DNA of 64,000 nucleotides, taken from the NCBI RefSeq assembly GCF_028657905.1, contig NZ_CP117782.1, positions 1,302,001 through 1,366,000 on the forward strand. Reading direction: 5' to 3'. Numbering within the stretch: position 1 is the first letter of the stretch; each line of letters starts with the position of its first letter. The translations under genes and the position numbers were made by a program. This document shows positions 1-8,646 of the stretch, piece by piece. The DNA comes from Burkholderia sp. FERM BP-3421 (GTDB taxonomy: Bacteria > Pseudomonadota > Gammaproteobacteria > Burkholderiales > Burkholderiaceae). The notes under the pieces were generated by a model. It was not told the DNA's origin. It made no database searches and saw nothing but the letters and a program-made list of their open reading frames with translations.

Positions 1-24
1 ACGCCCTGTGCCGCCGGCCGCGCC

Positions 25-1329
25 GTGCGGATGCAGTTTTTTCGCCCACTCCCTGCTTGCCCGAATTCACCTTTTCAAACAAGGATGTGGACACTGTTGG
101 CCCCCGTACATGACCCTGTTTCCGCGCGCCGCCTGATGCGGCGGGCCTGGCCCACCACCGGCGCGCTGGGCGCGCTGCTGGCTTTCGCATTCACCGCCGC
201 GCTGCCCGCCGTCTCGAAGCCGCCGGCGGCCGCGCTCGAACGGGCGGCGCTCACGCCGCAGCGGGTGCTCGCCGACACCCCGTTCCCGAGCGCGCACCGG
301 TTCGTCTCGCACGAACTCGAGCGGCTCGTGGCCGAGCGCAGCGCGCCGCCCGGGCTGTTCGCCCCGCTCACCGCCCACCGCAACGACCTGCTCGGCTATG
401 GCGCCGACATGTTCGCCGCCGCGCCCGACGCGCTCGAAGCGGATTCCGGCCTGCGCGCGGGCGAGATCACCGCGAGCCTCGCCGACACCCTGAACCGGCT
501 CGACCTGCCGCCCGAAGTCCGGATCCAGATCGGCGACCTGGTCACCGGCAAGCTGCGCCTGCATGCGCGCGCCCAGGCCGGCGACCGCTACCGGATCGCC
601 TTCGACACCTCGGCCGGCGTGCCGCGCGTGACGGCGCTCGAGCTCCGGGCCGGCGGGCGCGCGTTCGGCGCGCTGTGGTTCAAGCCGCCTGGCGCGCCCG
701 AGGGCGCGTATTACGCGTTCGACGGCCGCCCGCTCGACGGCGCGGCCTTCACGATGCCGGTGCGCAGCACGCGCATCAGCTCGTACTTCGGCGAGCGCGT
801 CCATCCGCTGTCGCACCTGCGCCTGATGCATACGGGCGTCGACCTCGCCGCGCCGCGCGGCACCCGCGTGAACGCGGCGGCGAACGGCGTCGTGTCGTTC
901 GTCGGCACCGATCCGGGCGGCTACGGCCAATACGTGATCGTCGACCATCCGGGCGGCTATTCCACCTACTACGCGCACCTGTCGGCGTTCGCGCCGGGCC
1001 TGAAGACGGGCGCCGCGATCGCGCAGGGCCAGCGGCTCGGCGCGGTCGGCGCGACGGGCGCCGCGACCGGCCCGCACCTGCACTTCGAGGTGCGCATCGC
1101 CGATCGGCCGGTCGATCCGCTCGTCACGCTCGCGCAAGCGCAGGATCCGCTGTCGGGCATGCAGCTGAGCGCGTTCCGCCACCATCTCGACGACATGCGC
1201 GCGACGCTCGCGGCGGCCGCGCCGGCGCCGCTCGGCTTCGCGCAGATCGACGCGCCGCTGTGGGCCGATTTCGCGCGCGACACCTCGACGCTGCGCGCGA
1301 TCTTCGACACCCACTACGCCTCGACCTGA
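25..1329 (+). CDS. M23 family metallopeptidase, secreted or inner-membrane anchored
   Basis: A cell-wall peptidase of the LytM/M23 family that would cut peptide cross-bridges of peptidoglycan in the periplasm. Numbered from the GTG at 25, the zinc-site motif HxxxD is H269/D273 (HTGVDL) and the second motif HxH is H351/H353 (HLHFE), so all expected ligands are present. The catalytic domain fills residues about 245-370; the N-terminal half is a regulatory region of unknown fold. A hydrophobic stretch at residues 43-62 looks like a signal sequence. The start is uncertain: GTG 25, ATG 31, ATG 85 and ATG 136 are all in frame and none has a convincing ribosome binding site. ATG 136 would place the hydrophobic segment right behind a short basic N-terminus. 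The gene stands alone in front of the DUF1275 gene. Confidence 0.85.
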   Translation: MRMQFFRPLPACPNSPFQTRMWTLLAPVHDPVSARRLMRRAWPTTGALGALLAFAFTAALPAVSKPPAAALERAALTPQRVLADTPFPSAHRFVSHELERLVAERSAPPGLFAPLTAHRNDLLGYGADMFAAAPDALEADSGLRAGEITASLADTLNRLDLPPEVRIQIGDLVTGKLRLHARAQAGDRYRIAFDTSAGVPRVTALELRAGGRAFGALWFKPPGAPEGAYYAFDGRPLDGAAFTMPVRSTRISSYFGERVHPLSHLRLMHTGVDLAAPRGTRVNAAANGVVSFVGTDPGGYGQYVIVDHPGGYSTYYAHLSAFAPGLKTGAAIAQGQRLGAVGATGAATGPHLHFEVRIADRPVDPLVTLAQAQDPLSGMQLSAFRHHLDDMRATLAAAAPAPLGFAQIDAPLWADFARDTSTLRAIFDTHYAST

Positions 1330-1444
1330 GGCCCGGCGGCGGCTTGTGCGCCGCACGCCGGTTTCGCTATCATGGCCCGTCGCCGGGCCACGCCGCCCAC
1401 CCGCCGCGCCCGGGCGCGGCCCGTTTCAGAGGAAGGATTCGCCG

Positions 1445-2206
1445 ATGGCGCCCACGCAGTACTTCCGCAGCCTCGCCGGCAAGGACCGCAGCGCCGGCGG
1501 CAACCGCCACCTCGGCTTCTCGCTCGCGTTCGTCGCGGGCGCCGCCAACGCGGGCGGATTTCTCGCGGTGCACCAGTACACCTCGCACATGAGCGGCATC
1601 GTGTCGTCGATCGCCGACGAGGCGATGCTCGGCAACCTCGTGCTCGCGCTCGCCGGCATTGCCTCGCTGCTCGCCTTCGTCGCGGGCGCCGCGGGCTCGG
1701 CGCTGCTCGTCAACTGGGGCCGGCGGCGCGGGCTGCAGAGCCAGTATGCGTCGCCGCTGCTGGTCGAGGCCGCGCTGCTGCTGTGCTTCGGCCTGCTCGG
1801 CAGCCAGCTTGCCGCGCATCGCACGCTGTTCGCGCCGCTCACGGTGCTGCTGCTGTGCTTCATCATGGGCCTGCAGAACGCGATGATCACCAAGCTCTCG
1901 AATGCGGAGATCCGCACGACCCATGTGACCGGCATGGTCACCGACATCGGCATCGAACTCGGCAAGCTGTGCTATCCGAACCGCGCGGACGACCCGGCGC
2001 TGCCGCCCGTGCGCGCCAACCTGCCGCGCCTGCGGGTGCTCGCGACGATGCTCGCGATGTTCCTCGGCGGCGGGCTGCTCGGCGCGGTCGGCTTCAAGCA
2101 TGTCGGCTATTCGGTGACCATCCCGCTCGCCGTGATCCTCGCCGTGCTCGCGTTCGTGCCGCTCGTCGATGATCTGCGCGCCCAGGTCGGGAAGCGGTGG
2201 CGCTGA
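1445..2206 (+). CDS. DUF1275 (YoaK-type) membrane protein
   Basis: A 253-residue integral inner-membrane protein of the DUF1275/YoaK family, whose function is not established. The start at ATG 1445 is chosen because an AGGAAGG ribosome binding site lies about 9 bases upstream. About six hydrophobic segments are visible, and the family feature GLQNAMITKLS followed by RTTHVTGMVTDIGIELG is clear around residues 140-175. It is read from its own position 100 bp after the peptidase gene. Part of its 3' end (AQVG region) is imperfectly repeated in the following intergenic DNA. Confidence 0.88.
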   Translation: MAPTQYFRSLAGKDRSAGGNRHLGFSLAFVAGAANAGGFLAVHQYTSHMSGIVSSIADEAMLGNLVLALAGIASLLAFVAGAAGSALLVNWGRRRGLQSQYASPLLVEAALLLCFGLLGSQLAAHRTLFAPLTVLLLCFIMGLQNAMITKLSNAEIRTTHVTGMVTDIGIELGKLCYPNRADDPALPPVRANLPRLRVLATMLAMFLGGGLLGAVGFKHVGYSVTIPLAVILAVLAFVPLVDDLRAQVGKRWR

Positions 2207-2502
2207 GGCGGCGCGCGGTGCGTGGCGGTTGGTTGACGGACGATGCCGGGCCGTGATCGGCGGGCTCGCTTTCCGGTCATTTCGGCGGGCGCGGCACGCG
2301 GGGCAATGACCCGCTCACCGATCATCTCGCCGCGCCCGCGCCGGTTCGTGTCGCTCGCCCGCGACCCGCGCGCCCAGGTCGACAAACTGTTGCGCCAAGC
2401 CGCGCTGTTGCGCCAAGCCGCGCGGCGCGGCTGTTTGTTGACGGACGGGGCCGGGCCGTGCCCCGGTCATTCCACCGTACGGGCACGCGGAAGAATGCTC
2501 CG
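2207..2502. repeat. Intergenic segment with imperfect duplication of the DUF1275 3' end
   Basis: No supported gene between the convergent DUF1275 and DUF389 genes. Blocks seen at 2176-2290 recur in the same order at 2368-2490: GCGCGCCCAGGTCG, GTTGACGGACG, GCCGGGCCGTG and CCGGTCATT. The second copy also contains a perfect 18-bp tandem repeat (2387-2404 and 2405-2422). A short plus-strand frame across it reads as a degraded copy of the DUF1275 tail. Confidence 0.6.
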
Positions 2503-3939
2503 CTAACCGGTCGTCGCGACGAGCCGCGCCTGCGCCGAGGCGAGCCTCACCCTCAGCCAGCGTTCGAGCCGCTGGCGATCGGCGCGCGGCAAGGGCCGCG
2601 CGGTCGCGATGCTGAACACCGGCACCGGTTCCGCTCCCGGCGCATTTACTCCCGGCGCACTCACCACCATCGCCCCCGGCGCCCACTCCGCCGCGTCCCC
2701 ATACAGCACCTCGCGAATCTGCGGATACTGCGCATGCAGCTCGCGCGCGACCTGCGCGAATTCCGCGCGCCGCGCCGCATCGCGATCGAGCGCGCCCTGC
2801 AGGCGCACGATCGCCTCGTCCTTGTCGTCGAGATGACGCCGGGTCGCCTCGTTCGCGGCCACGAGGTCGCGCACGATGCTCGCCTTCAACGACGATTCGA
2901 GCCGCCCCGCGTCGATCTGCTCGTCCCCCGCCTGCCGCACCGCGAGCCGGCTGTCGGGCAGCCCGTAGGCGGGCAGCTTAAGCGCCAGCCGGTCGAGTTG
3001 CTGCTGATCGGCGCGCCGGCCGACCAGCGTCACCTCGATCGAACGCGCGGCCGGCAGGATCCGCGTATTCGCGACCACCGTTTGCGGCAGCGACAGCTCG
3101 TCCTTGATGAAGGTCTGCGCGCGCGCCGTGAACACCTCGTCCGCCACCAGCCGGTACGCGAGAAACACGCTCGGCACCGCCGTCAGCACCACCGCGGCGA
3201 GCACCGCGCGCCGCACGCGGCGCTGCATCCGCTCGTCGACCTGCTGCGCGGGTCGCATCCGGATCGCCCAGGTGACGAGCACCGTCGAGAACGCGATGAA
3301 CACGCAGTTGATCGAGAACAGGTAGAACGCGCCGGCGAAGTAGCGCAGGCTGCCGTGCGCGAGCCCGTAGCCGGCCGTGCACAGCGGCGGCATCAGCGCG
3401 GTGGCGATCGCCACCCCCGGAATCACGTTGGTCTTTTCCTTGCGCGTCGCGCCGACCATGCCCACGAGCCCGCCGAACAGCGCGATCAACACGTCCCAGA
3501 TGCTCGGCGAGGTGCGCGCGAGCAGTTCGGAATGCGCGCCCGTGAGCGGACTCAGCGAGAAATACAGCGTCGAGGTCGCGAGACTGATCAGCGTCGCGAT
3601 CCCAAGGCTCTTCAGCGAGCGGCGGATCAACACGAAATCGTAGATGCCGATGCCATAGCCGATGCCCATGATCGGCCCCATCAGCGGCGACACCAGCATC
3701 GCGCCGATGATCACCGCGGTCGAATTGACGTCGAGCCCGATCGACGCGATGAAGATCGCGGCCATCAGGATCCACAGATTGGTCCCGCGCAGGCCGATCC
3801 CGCCGCGCAGGTCCTCGTCGATGACGGCCGGCTCGGCCTGCCCCTCACGCAGGCTGAAATAGCGGCGCAGCACCGCGCGCAGCCGCGTGGCGCGGCGGGA
3901 GGCAGATTCCGGGGAAACGTCGCGTTCGGTGTCGGTCAT
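2503..3939 (-). CDS. DUF389 membrane protein (TIGR00341-like)
   Basis: A 478-residue inner-membrane protein of the DUF389 family, of unknown transport or stress role. The start at 3939 (MTDTERDVSPES) is preferred over the much longer open frame because the hydrophobic DUF389 core begins soon after. About six membrane segments occupy residues 60-260, with the family signature around NSTAVIIGAMLVSPLMGPIMG and later IPGVAIATALMPPLCTAGYG. The soluble C-terminal third (residues 290-478) is alpha/beta in appearance and partly charged. It converges on DUF1275 and diverges from the phosphoribosyltransferase gene across a 219-bp gap. Confidence 0.88.
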   Translation of the reverse strand: MTDTERDVSPESASRRATRLRAVLRRYFSLREGQAEPAVIDEDLRGGIGLRGTNLWILMAAIFIASIGLDVNSTAVIIGAMLVSPLMGPIMGIGYGIGIYDFVLIRRSLKSLGIATLISLATSTLYFSLSPLTGAHSELLARTSPSIWDVLIALFGGLVGMVGATRKEKTNVIPGVAIATALMPPLCTAGYGLAHGSLRYFAGAFYLFSINCVFIAFSTVLVTWAIRMRPAQQVDERMQRRVRRAVLAAVVLTAVPSVFLAYRLVADEVFTARAQTFIKDELSLPQTVVANTRILPAARSIEVTLVGRRADQQQLDRLALKLPAYGLPDSRLAVRQAGDEQIDAGRLESSLKASIVRDLVAANEATRRHLDDKDEAIVRLQGALDRDAARRAEFAQVARELHAQYPQIREVLYGDAAEWAPGAMVVSAPGVNAPGAEPVPVFSIATARPLPRADRQRLERWLRVRLASAQARLVATTG

Positions 3940-4158
3940 GGGGGCTCTCGCGTCGGCGGCGCGCGAACGGCGCGCGGGCTCCGGGCCGTTGCTGCGCGCC
4001 GCGCGTCCACCCGCCGGACGTCGCGCCGCCAACCCGGGTCGAATCCGCATTGAAGCATCGAAATTCCCCTCCGGCAACGGCGGGCCCGCCGTGCGTGGCG
4101 GCTGGAACGATCCGTCAGCGCCGCCTACACTGGAAGCGTCCCACCCGCCACGTTCCCG

Positions 4159-4815
4159 ATGACCGCTCCATTCGCCAACCGCGTCGACGCCGGTCGCCAG
4201 CTCGCGCTGGCGCTGCCCGCGCGCGTGCTCGCGCAGCCCCTCGTGGTCGTCGCGCTGCCGCGCGGCGGCGTGCCGGTCGGCTGGGAAATCGCGAAAGCGC
4301 ACGGGTTGCCGCTCGAGCTGTGCGTGGTGCGCAAGCTCGGCGTGCCCGACCATCCGGAACTCGCGATGGGCGCCATCGCGGCGGACGGCGTGCTCGTGCG
4401 CGAAGCCGCGGTCATCGCGGCCGAGCGTGTGACGGATGCGGCCTTCGCCGAGGTGCTCGCCGCGGAGCGCGACGAACTGGCGCGCCGCGACGCGCGCTAT
4501 CGCGGCGGCGAACCGATGCCCGACCTGGACGGCCGCACCGCGCTGCTCGTCGATGACGGAATGGCGACCGGCGCCTCGCTGAAAGCCGCCGTGCGCGCAT
4601 TGCGCCTGCATCATCCGGCCGCGCTCGTGGTCGCCGTACCGGTCGCGCCGGCGGACGCCGCGCATGAATTCGACGCCGATCCGATCGACGCCTTCCTCTG
4701 CCTGCGCACCCCACCGTTCTTCTTCAGCGTCGGCCAGGCCTACCGCGACTTTCGCGCGGTGGGCGACGAAACCGTGCTCGCGTGCGTCGCCGAGGCGCGT
4801 CGCGACGTGCACTGA
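4159..4815 (+). CDS. Phosphoribosyltransferase-domain protein
   Basis: A 218-residue type I phosphoribosyltransferase fold protein. The PRPP-binding loop is clear at about residues 130-142 (ALLVDDGMATGASL: two acidic residues before the phosphate loop). An N-terminal VVALPRGGVPVG matches the other conserved strand of this family. The base substrate cannot be told from sequence; proteins of this type are often annotated simply as phosphoribosyltransferase and sit beside stress or hydrolase genes. It ends 9 bp before the convergent Lrp gene. Confidence 0.85.
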   Translation: MTAPFANRVDAGRQLALALPARVLAQPLVVVALPRGGVPVGWEIAKAHGLPLELCVVRKLGVPDHPELAMGAIAADGVLVREAAVIAAERVTDAAFAEVLAAERDELARRDARYRGGEPMPDLDGRTALLVDDGMATGASLKAAVRALRLHHPAALVVAVPVAPADAAHEFDADPIDAFLCLRTPPFFFSVGQAYRDFRAVGDETVLACVAEARRDVH

Positions 4816-4824
4816 GCGCTGCGT

Positions 4825-5274
4825 TCAGCGCCGCGCGCCGCGCGGCCGCGCCAGCGCGCGGGCGGCCAGCGGCGTCGACATCACGATCGAGGTGCGCGTC
4901 TCGCCATAGGGATTGAGCCGGGCCAGCAGTTGCTCCAGATCCCCGATGCCGAGCGCGACGACCTGGATCAGGTAGGAATCCGCGCCGGTCACATGGTGGC
5001 AGGCGAGCACCTCCGGAATCGCGTCGAGCAGCTTCAGGAATTTCGCCTTCGCGGGCTGCGGCACCGTGATGCCGATCAGCGCGGCCACGGGATAGCCGGC
5101 GGCGGCGGGATTCACGCGCGCCGCGTAGCCCTCGATCACGCCCGCCTCCTCCAGGCGCCGCACGCGTTCCGTCACGGCGGGCACCGACAGTCCGACGCGA
5201 CGCGCCAGCTCCGTGTAGGTGGCGCGGCCGTGTTGCTGGAGCACGCCCAGCAGTTGCCAGTCGATATCGTCCAT
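4825..5274 (-). CDS. Lrp/AsnC family transcriptional regulator
   Basis: A 149-residue feast/famine regulator. The winged helix-turn-helix lies at residues 1-55 (TYTELARRVGLSVPAVTERVRRLEEAGVIEGY is typical) and the ligand-binding RAM domain at 65-140. The gene is divergent from a LysE-type exporter, the classic layout in which an amino-acid sensing regulator activates its exporter. A symmetrical site lies in the shared 123-bp region. The arginine-rich C-terminal tail is unremarkable. Confidence 0.9.
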   Translation of the reverse strand: MDDIDWQLLGVLQQHGRATYTELARRVGLSVPAVTERVRRLEEAGVIEGYAARVNPAAAGYPVAALIGITVPQPAKAKFLKLLDAIPEVLACHHVTGADSYLIQVVALGIGDLEQLLARLNPYGETRTSIVMSTPLAARALARPRGARR

Positions 5275-5287
5275 CTCTGCATGAAGA

Positions 5288-5317
5288 TTTAAGGCGATCC
5301 GCGCATCCTGCCTTAAA
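5288..5317. promoter_or_regulatory. Inverted repeat between Lrp and LysE genes, candidate operator
   Basis: TTTAAGGC at 5288-5295 is matched by its reverse complement GCCTTAAA at 5310-5317, 22 bp centre to centre. It lies in the divergent regulatory region 14 bp ahead of the regulator start, which suits an Lrp-type site. Binding is inferred. Confidence 0.5.
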
Positions 5318-5397
5318 AAACGCCTTCCACCAAGCCGGGCCGCCGCCTACGATGGAATCCGTCAAACCGGCCTCACGCCGGACGGGAGAGGTATCAG

Positions 5398-6033
5398 GTG
5401 GCCTTCGTCAACGCACTCGTGATCGGTTTTTGCATCGCCGCGCCGGTCGGCCCGATCGGCATGCTGTGCATCCAGCGCAGCCTGAACCACGGCTTTCGCA
5501 CGGGCTTCGCGACCGGCCTCGGCGCGGCCTGCGCGGACGCGCTCTATGGGCTGCTCGGCGCGCTCGGCGTCGCGGGCGTCGCGACCGCGCTGCCGATGCT
5601 GACGGTCGCGCTGAAGCTCGCGGGCGGCCTGTTCCTGGTCGGCATCGCCGTGGCGATCGCGCGCGCGACGCCGGCCGCCGATGCGCGTGAGACCCGCGCG
5701 CCGCACGCCGCGCGCGCGTTCGCGACCACCTTTGCGCTGACCGTGTCGAATCCGATGACGATCGTGTCGTTCGTCGCGATCTTCGCGGCGCTCGGCCCGC
5801 TGCCGGGCGCGCGCGATGCGTCCGCGTGGCGCGCGATCACGCCGCTCGTCGGCGGCGTGTTCGCGGGCTCGGCCGCCTGGTGGCTGTGCCTGAGCGGCGC
5901 GAGCGCCGCGCTGCGCACGCGGGCCAGTGCCGGCCTCGTGCGCGGCGTATCGCTCGCGGCCGCCGGCGTGATCGCGCTGCTGGGCGTCGCGCAATGCGCG
6001 GCCGCGCTGCACGGCCTGCTGCAAGCCGTTTGA
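5398..6033 (+). CDS. LysE/RhtB family amino-acid exporter
   Basis: A 211-residue inner-membrane exporter with about six membrane segments and the LysE hallmark near the N-terminus (IAAPVGPIGMLCIQRSL, residues 11-27) plus the second conserved block LTVSNPMTIVSFVAIF (residues 114-129). The start is GTG 5398, supported by GGGAGAG a few bases upstream. It probably exports a basic or neutral amino acid under control of the divergent Lrp-type regulator; the exact substrate cannot be read from sequence. Confidence 0.9.
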   Translation: MAFVNALVIGFCIAAPVGPIGMLCIQRSLNHGFRTGFATGLGAACADALYGLLGALGVAGVATALPMLTVALKLAGGLFLVGIAVAIARATPAADARETRAPHAARAFATTFALTVSNPMTIVSFVAIFAALGPLPGARDASAWRAITPLVGGVFAGSAAWWLCLSGASAALRTRASAGLVRGVSLAAAGVIALLGVAQCAAALHGLLQAV

Positions 6034-6061
6034 ACGCAGCGGCGGTCCGCCGCGCCAGCCG

Positions 6062-6802
6062 CTAACCGCGCGCGCCGCTCGACGCGGGTTGCGGCGCGCC
6101 CCGCGCCGCGCCGTCGCGCGCCTGCGCACGGTCCGCGCGCGTCAGCAGCCAGGTGGCGATGCGATCGAGCGCCGTGCACATCACGAGGTAGATCAGCCCG
6201 ACGAACAGGAAGATCTGCGCGGGATAGACCATCAGCCGGTTGTTGATCTGCGTCGCGATGAACGACAGCTCCGGTACGCCGACGATATAGGCCAGCGAGG
6301 TGTCCTTGACGAGCGACACCCATTGGTTGACGAACGACGGCGTCATGATCCGCGCCGCCTGCGGCAACAGCACGCAACGCAGCGTCTGCCAGCGCGTGAG
6401 CCCGAGCGACAGGCCCGCCTGCCATTGGCCCGCGCCCGCCGCGAGAATGCCCGCATGCACCGAATGCGCGAGATAGGCACCGCTCACGAGCGACAGCGCG
6501 CACACCACGGCCGCGAGCCCGGGCACGTCGACGTGCAGCAGCACCGGCAGCAGGAAGTAGGTCCAGAAAATCAGCATCAGCACCGGGATGCCGCGGAAGA
6601 AGCCGATCACGATGAGCAGCAGCGCGCGCCAGGGGCCGCGCGCGAGCGCAAGCGCGACGCCGCCCAGCACGCCGAGCAGCGCGGACGCGAGCGCGGAGAT
6701 GACCGCCAGCACGAGCGACAGGGCGGCGCCGCCGAGCGGGCCGTCGGGGAATGCGCCGACGAGCAGGCGCGGCAGGTTGTCGACGAACAGGGAGAGGTCC
6801 AT
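6062..6802 (-). CDS. Polar amino-acid ABC transporter permease (second permease)
   Basis: A 246-residue membrane subunit of the His/Glu/Gln/Arg ABC family. Five or so membrane segments are visible and the EAA-type loop that contacts the ATPase is at about residues 150-175 (QAGLSLGLTRWQTLRCVLLPQAARIMTP). It starts two bases after the stop of the upstream permease, so the two are translationally coupled. No ATP-binding gene follows; the next gene downstream is the convergent LysE exporter. Confidence 0.9.
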   Translation of the reverse strand: MDLSLFVDNLPRLLVGAFPDGPLGGAALSLVLAVISALASALLGVLGGVALALARGPWRALLLIVIGFFRGIPVLMLIFWTYFLLPVLLHVDVPGLAAVVCALSLVSGAYLAHSVHAGILAAGAGQWQAGLSLGLTRWQTLRCVLLPQAARIMTPSFVNQWVSLVKDTSLAYIVGVPELSFIATQINNRLMVYPAQIFLFVGLIYLVMCTALDRIATWLLTRADRAQARDGAARGAPQPASSGARG

Positions 6803-6804
6803 CG

Positions 6805-7530
6805 TCAGCGCCCCGCGAACGGTTGATCGCGCCGATGGGCGCTCCAGTGCGCGACGGCCTCGACGGCCGCGATCGCGACGATGTAGAGCACGGTCGCGAC
6901 GCCGAACGAGGCGAAGGTCCGGAACGTCTCCGTCTCCACCTGGCGCGACGCGTACGACAGCTCGGCGACGCCGATCGCCATCGTCAGCGACGAGTTCTTG
7001 ATCAGGTTCATGTATTGCCCGAACAGCGGCGGCAGCGCGATGCGCACCGCCTGTGGCAGCACGACGTGGCGGAACGCCTGCAACGGCGTGAGACCGAGCG
7101 CGGCCGCCGCGTGATGCTGCCCGGCGGGCACGCCGCGCAGGCCGGCCTGGAATTCCTCGGCGACGAACGCGCTCGTATAGGCGCTGAGCCCGACCCAGCC
7201 CGCGACGAACTCGAACGACGGCCAATGCAAGGTGAAGCCGGCAACGCTCATCGCATGACGCGTGTTGAGCCAGCCCATCACGGCCTCGGGCAGCAGCGCG
7301 GCGACGCCGAAATACCAGAACAGCAGTTGCACGATCAGCGGCGAATTGCGAAACGCGACGATATACGCGCCCGCCGCGCGGCGCAGCCAGCCCGCGCGCG
7401 CATGCCGCGCGCTCGCGAGCCCGAAGCCCGCGAGCGTCGCCGCGACGGCCGCGGCGGCCGACAGGCCCAGCGTGAGCAGGAAGCCCTGCCCCAACCACAT
7501 CAGATACTTCGGCGCCAGACCGCTTTCCAT
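6805..7530 (-). CDS. Polar amino-acid ABC transporter permease (first permease)
   Basis: A 241-residue permease paralogous to the next gene, with the conserved segment FRNSPLIVQLLFWYFG and an EAA loop (AAAALGLTPLQAFRHVVLPQAVRIALPP, residues about 145-172). The start ATG 7530 (MESGLAPKYLMWLG) puts the first membrane helix at residues 12-35, as usual for the family. It follows the binding-protein gene after a 124-bp spacer that contains a strong hairpin. Confidence 0.9.
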   Translation of the reverse strand: MESGLAPKYLMWLGQGFLLTLGLSAAAAVAATLAGFGLASARHARAGWLRRAAGAYIVAFRNSPLIVQLLFWYFGVAALLPEAVMGWLNTRHAMSVAGFTLHWPSFEFVAGWVGLSAYTSAFVAEEFQAGLRGVPAGQHHAAAALGLTPLQAFRHVVLPQAVRIALPPLFGQYMNLIKNSSLTMAIGVAELSYASRQVETETFRTFASFGVATVLYIVAIAAVEAVAHWSAHRRDQPFAGR

Positions 7531-7581
7531 GTCGATTCCCGCCGCCGGACGGCGGCGCTGTTCCGTGAGTTGCGTGAAACA

Positions 7582-7607
7582 CCGCGCGCCCGGATTCGGG
7601 CGCGCGG
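7582..7607 (-). terminator. Intercistronic hairpin between binding-protein and permease genes
   Basis: A perfect 11-bp stem (7582-7592 with 7597-7607) closed by a 4-base loop. There is no U-run after it on the minus strand, so it is more likely a partial terminator or an mRNA-stabilising structure that raises binding-protein over permease expression. Confidence 0.6.
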
Positions 7608-7654
7608 CAGCGGCGCGACGTCGCGCATCGCGCCGCTCGGCGATGGCGGCCGGG

Positions 7655-8470
7655 TCAGGCCTTGTCGCCGATCCTGAAGATGCGCGTGAGCGGCGTCTTG
7701 GTGGTCGGACCGAACCAGGCGTTGTAGATCTGATTCGCGCGGCCGCTGGCTTCCAGGCCCTTGAGCGTGTCGTTGACGAACGCGACGAGACGGGGCTCGC
7801 CCTTCGGCACGCCAACGCCCATGTAGTCGTTCGAGATCGTGAATGCCGGGACTTCGTAGCGCTGCTTGTCCGGCACGTTGGCGAGCAGGCCGATCAGCTT
7901 CGGGCCGTCCTGCGTGATCGCCTGCACGTTGCCCGCCCGCAGCGCGGCGAACGCGAACGGCGTGTCGTCGTAGGCGACGATGGTCGCCTGCGGATATTTC
8001 TCGCGCAGCGTGATCTCGTTGGTGGTGCCCTTGTCCGCGCCGATCCGCAGGCTGTTCAGCTGGTCGGCCGATTTCAGCACGCCCTTCTTGGCGAGAAACT
8101 GCTGGCCCGAGGCGAAGTACGGGATGCTGAAGTCGATCTGCTTCGCGCGCTCGTCGGTGATCGTGAAGTTCGCGAGCACGAGATCGACCTTGCCCGAGGT
8201 CAGGAACGGAATGCGGTTCGCGGGGTTGGTCGGCTGCAGTTGCAGCTTCACGCCGAGCTTGTCGGCCAGCGCCTTCGCGTAGTCGACGTCGAGCCCGACG
8301 ACGTGATTCGATTTCGCGTCGACATAGCCGAACGGCGGATTGCTGTCGAAGGTGGCGACGCGCAGCACGCCCGCCTTCTTGATGTCGTCGAGCCGGTCCG
8401 CGTGCGCGGCGACGCCGGAGGAAATGAGCGCGGCCCCGAGGAGCCAGGTAGCGAGAGTGTGGATTTTCAT
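7655..8470 (-). CDS. Amino-acid ABC transporter periplasmic binding protein
   Basis: A 271-residue type 3 solute-binding protein (family of HisJ, GlnH, ArtJ). A signal peptide ends near residue 24 (GVAAHA-DRLD). The mature protein has the family pattern: VLRVATFDSNPPFGYVD, then VGLDVDYAKALADKLG, then KVDLVLANFTITDERAKQIDFS. The start ATG 8470 is the only one that gives a proper signal peptide. Cargo is a polar amino acid; which one is not decidable here. It is the first gene of the operon with the two permeases. Confidence 0.9.
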   Translation of the reverse strand: MKIHTLATWLLGAALISSGVAAHADRLDDIKKAGVLRVATFDSNPPFGYVDAKSNHVVGLDVDYAKALADKLGVKLQLQPTNPANRIPFLTSGKVDLVLANFTITDERAKQIDFSIPYFASGQQFLAKKGVLKSADQLNSLRIGADKGTTNEITLREKYPQATIVAYDDTPFAFAALRAGNVQAITQDGPKLIGLLANVPDKQRYEVPAFTISNDYMGVGVPKGEPRLVAFVNDTLKGLEASGRANQIYNAWFGPTTKTPLTRIFRIGDKA

Positions 8471-8646
8471 GAGCACGACCTGCTTGTTATGTTGACCGCC
8501 GCGGATCGCGCGACGGCCCGTTCCCGTTCGGCGGAGGGCTCGCGGCGGGTAAGGCCGCGAAGCCGCTAACGTACCAGCGCGGCGCGCCGATCCGAACCAA
8601 CAAATCGTGCTTTGCTCAGCCATTTTCGTGATGACGCGGCGGGCCG

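Noticed and set aside
3940..4812. In-frame N-terminal extension of the DUF389 gene
   Set aside because: It runs opposite to the phosphoribosyltransferase gene, which has a clear PRPP loop, and the DUF389 core begins after ATG 3939.
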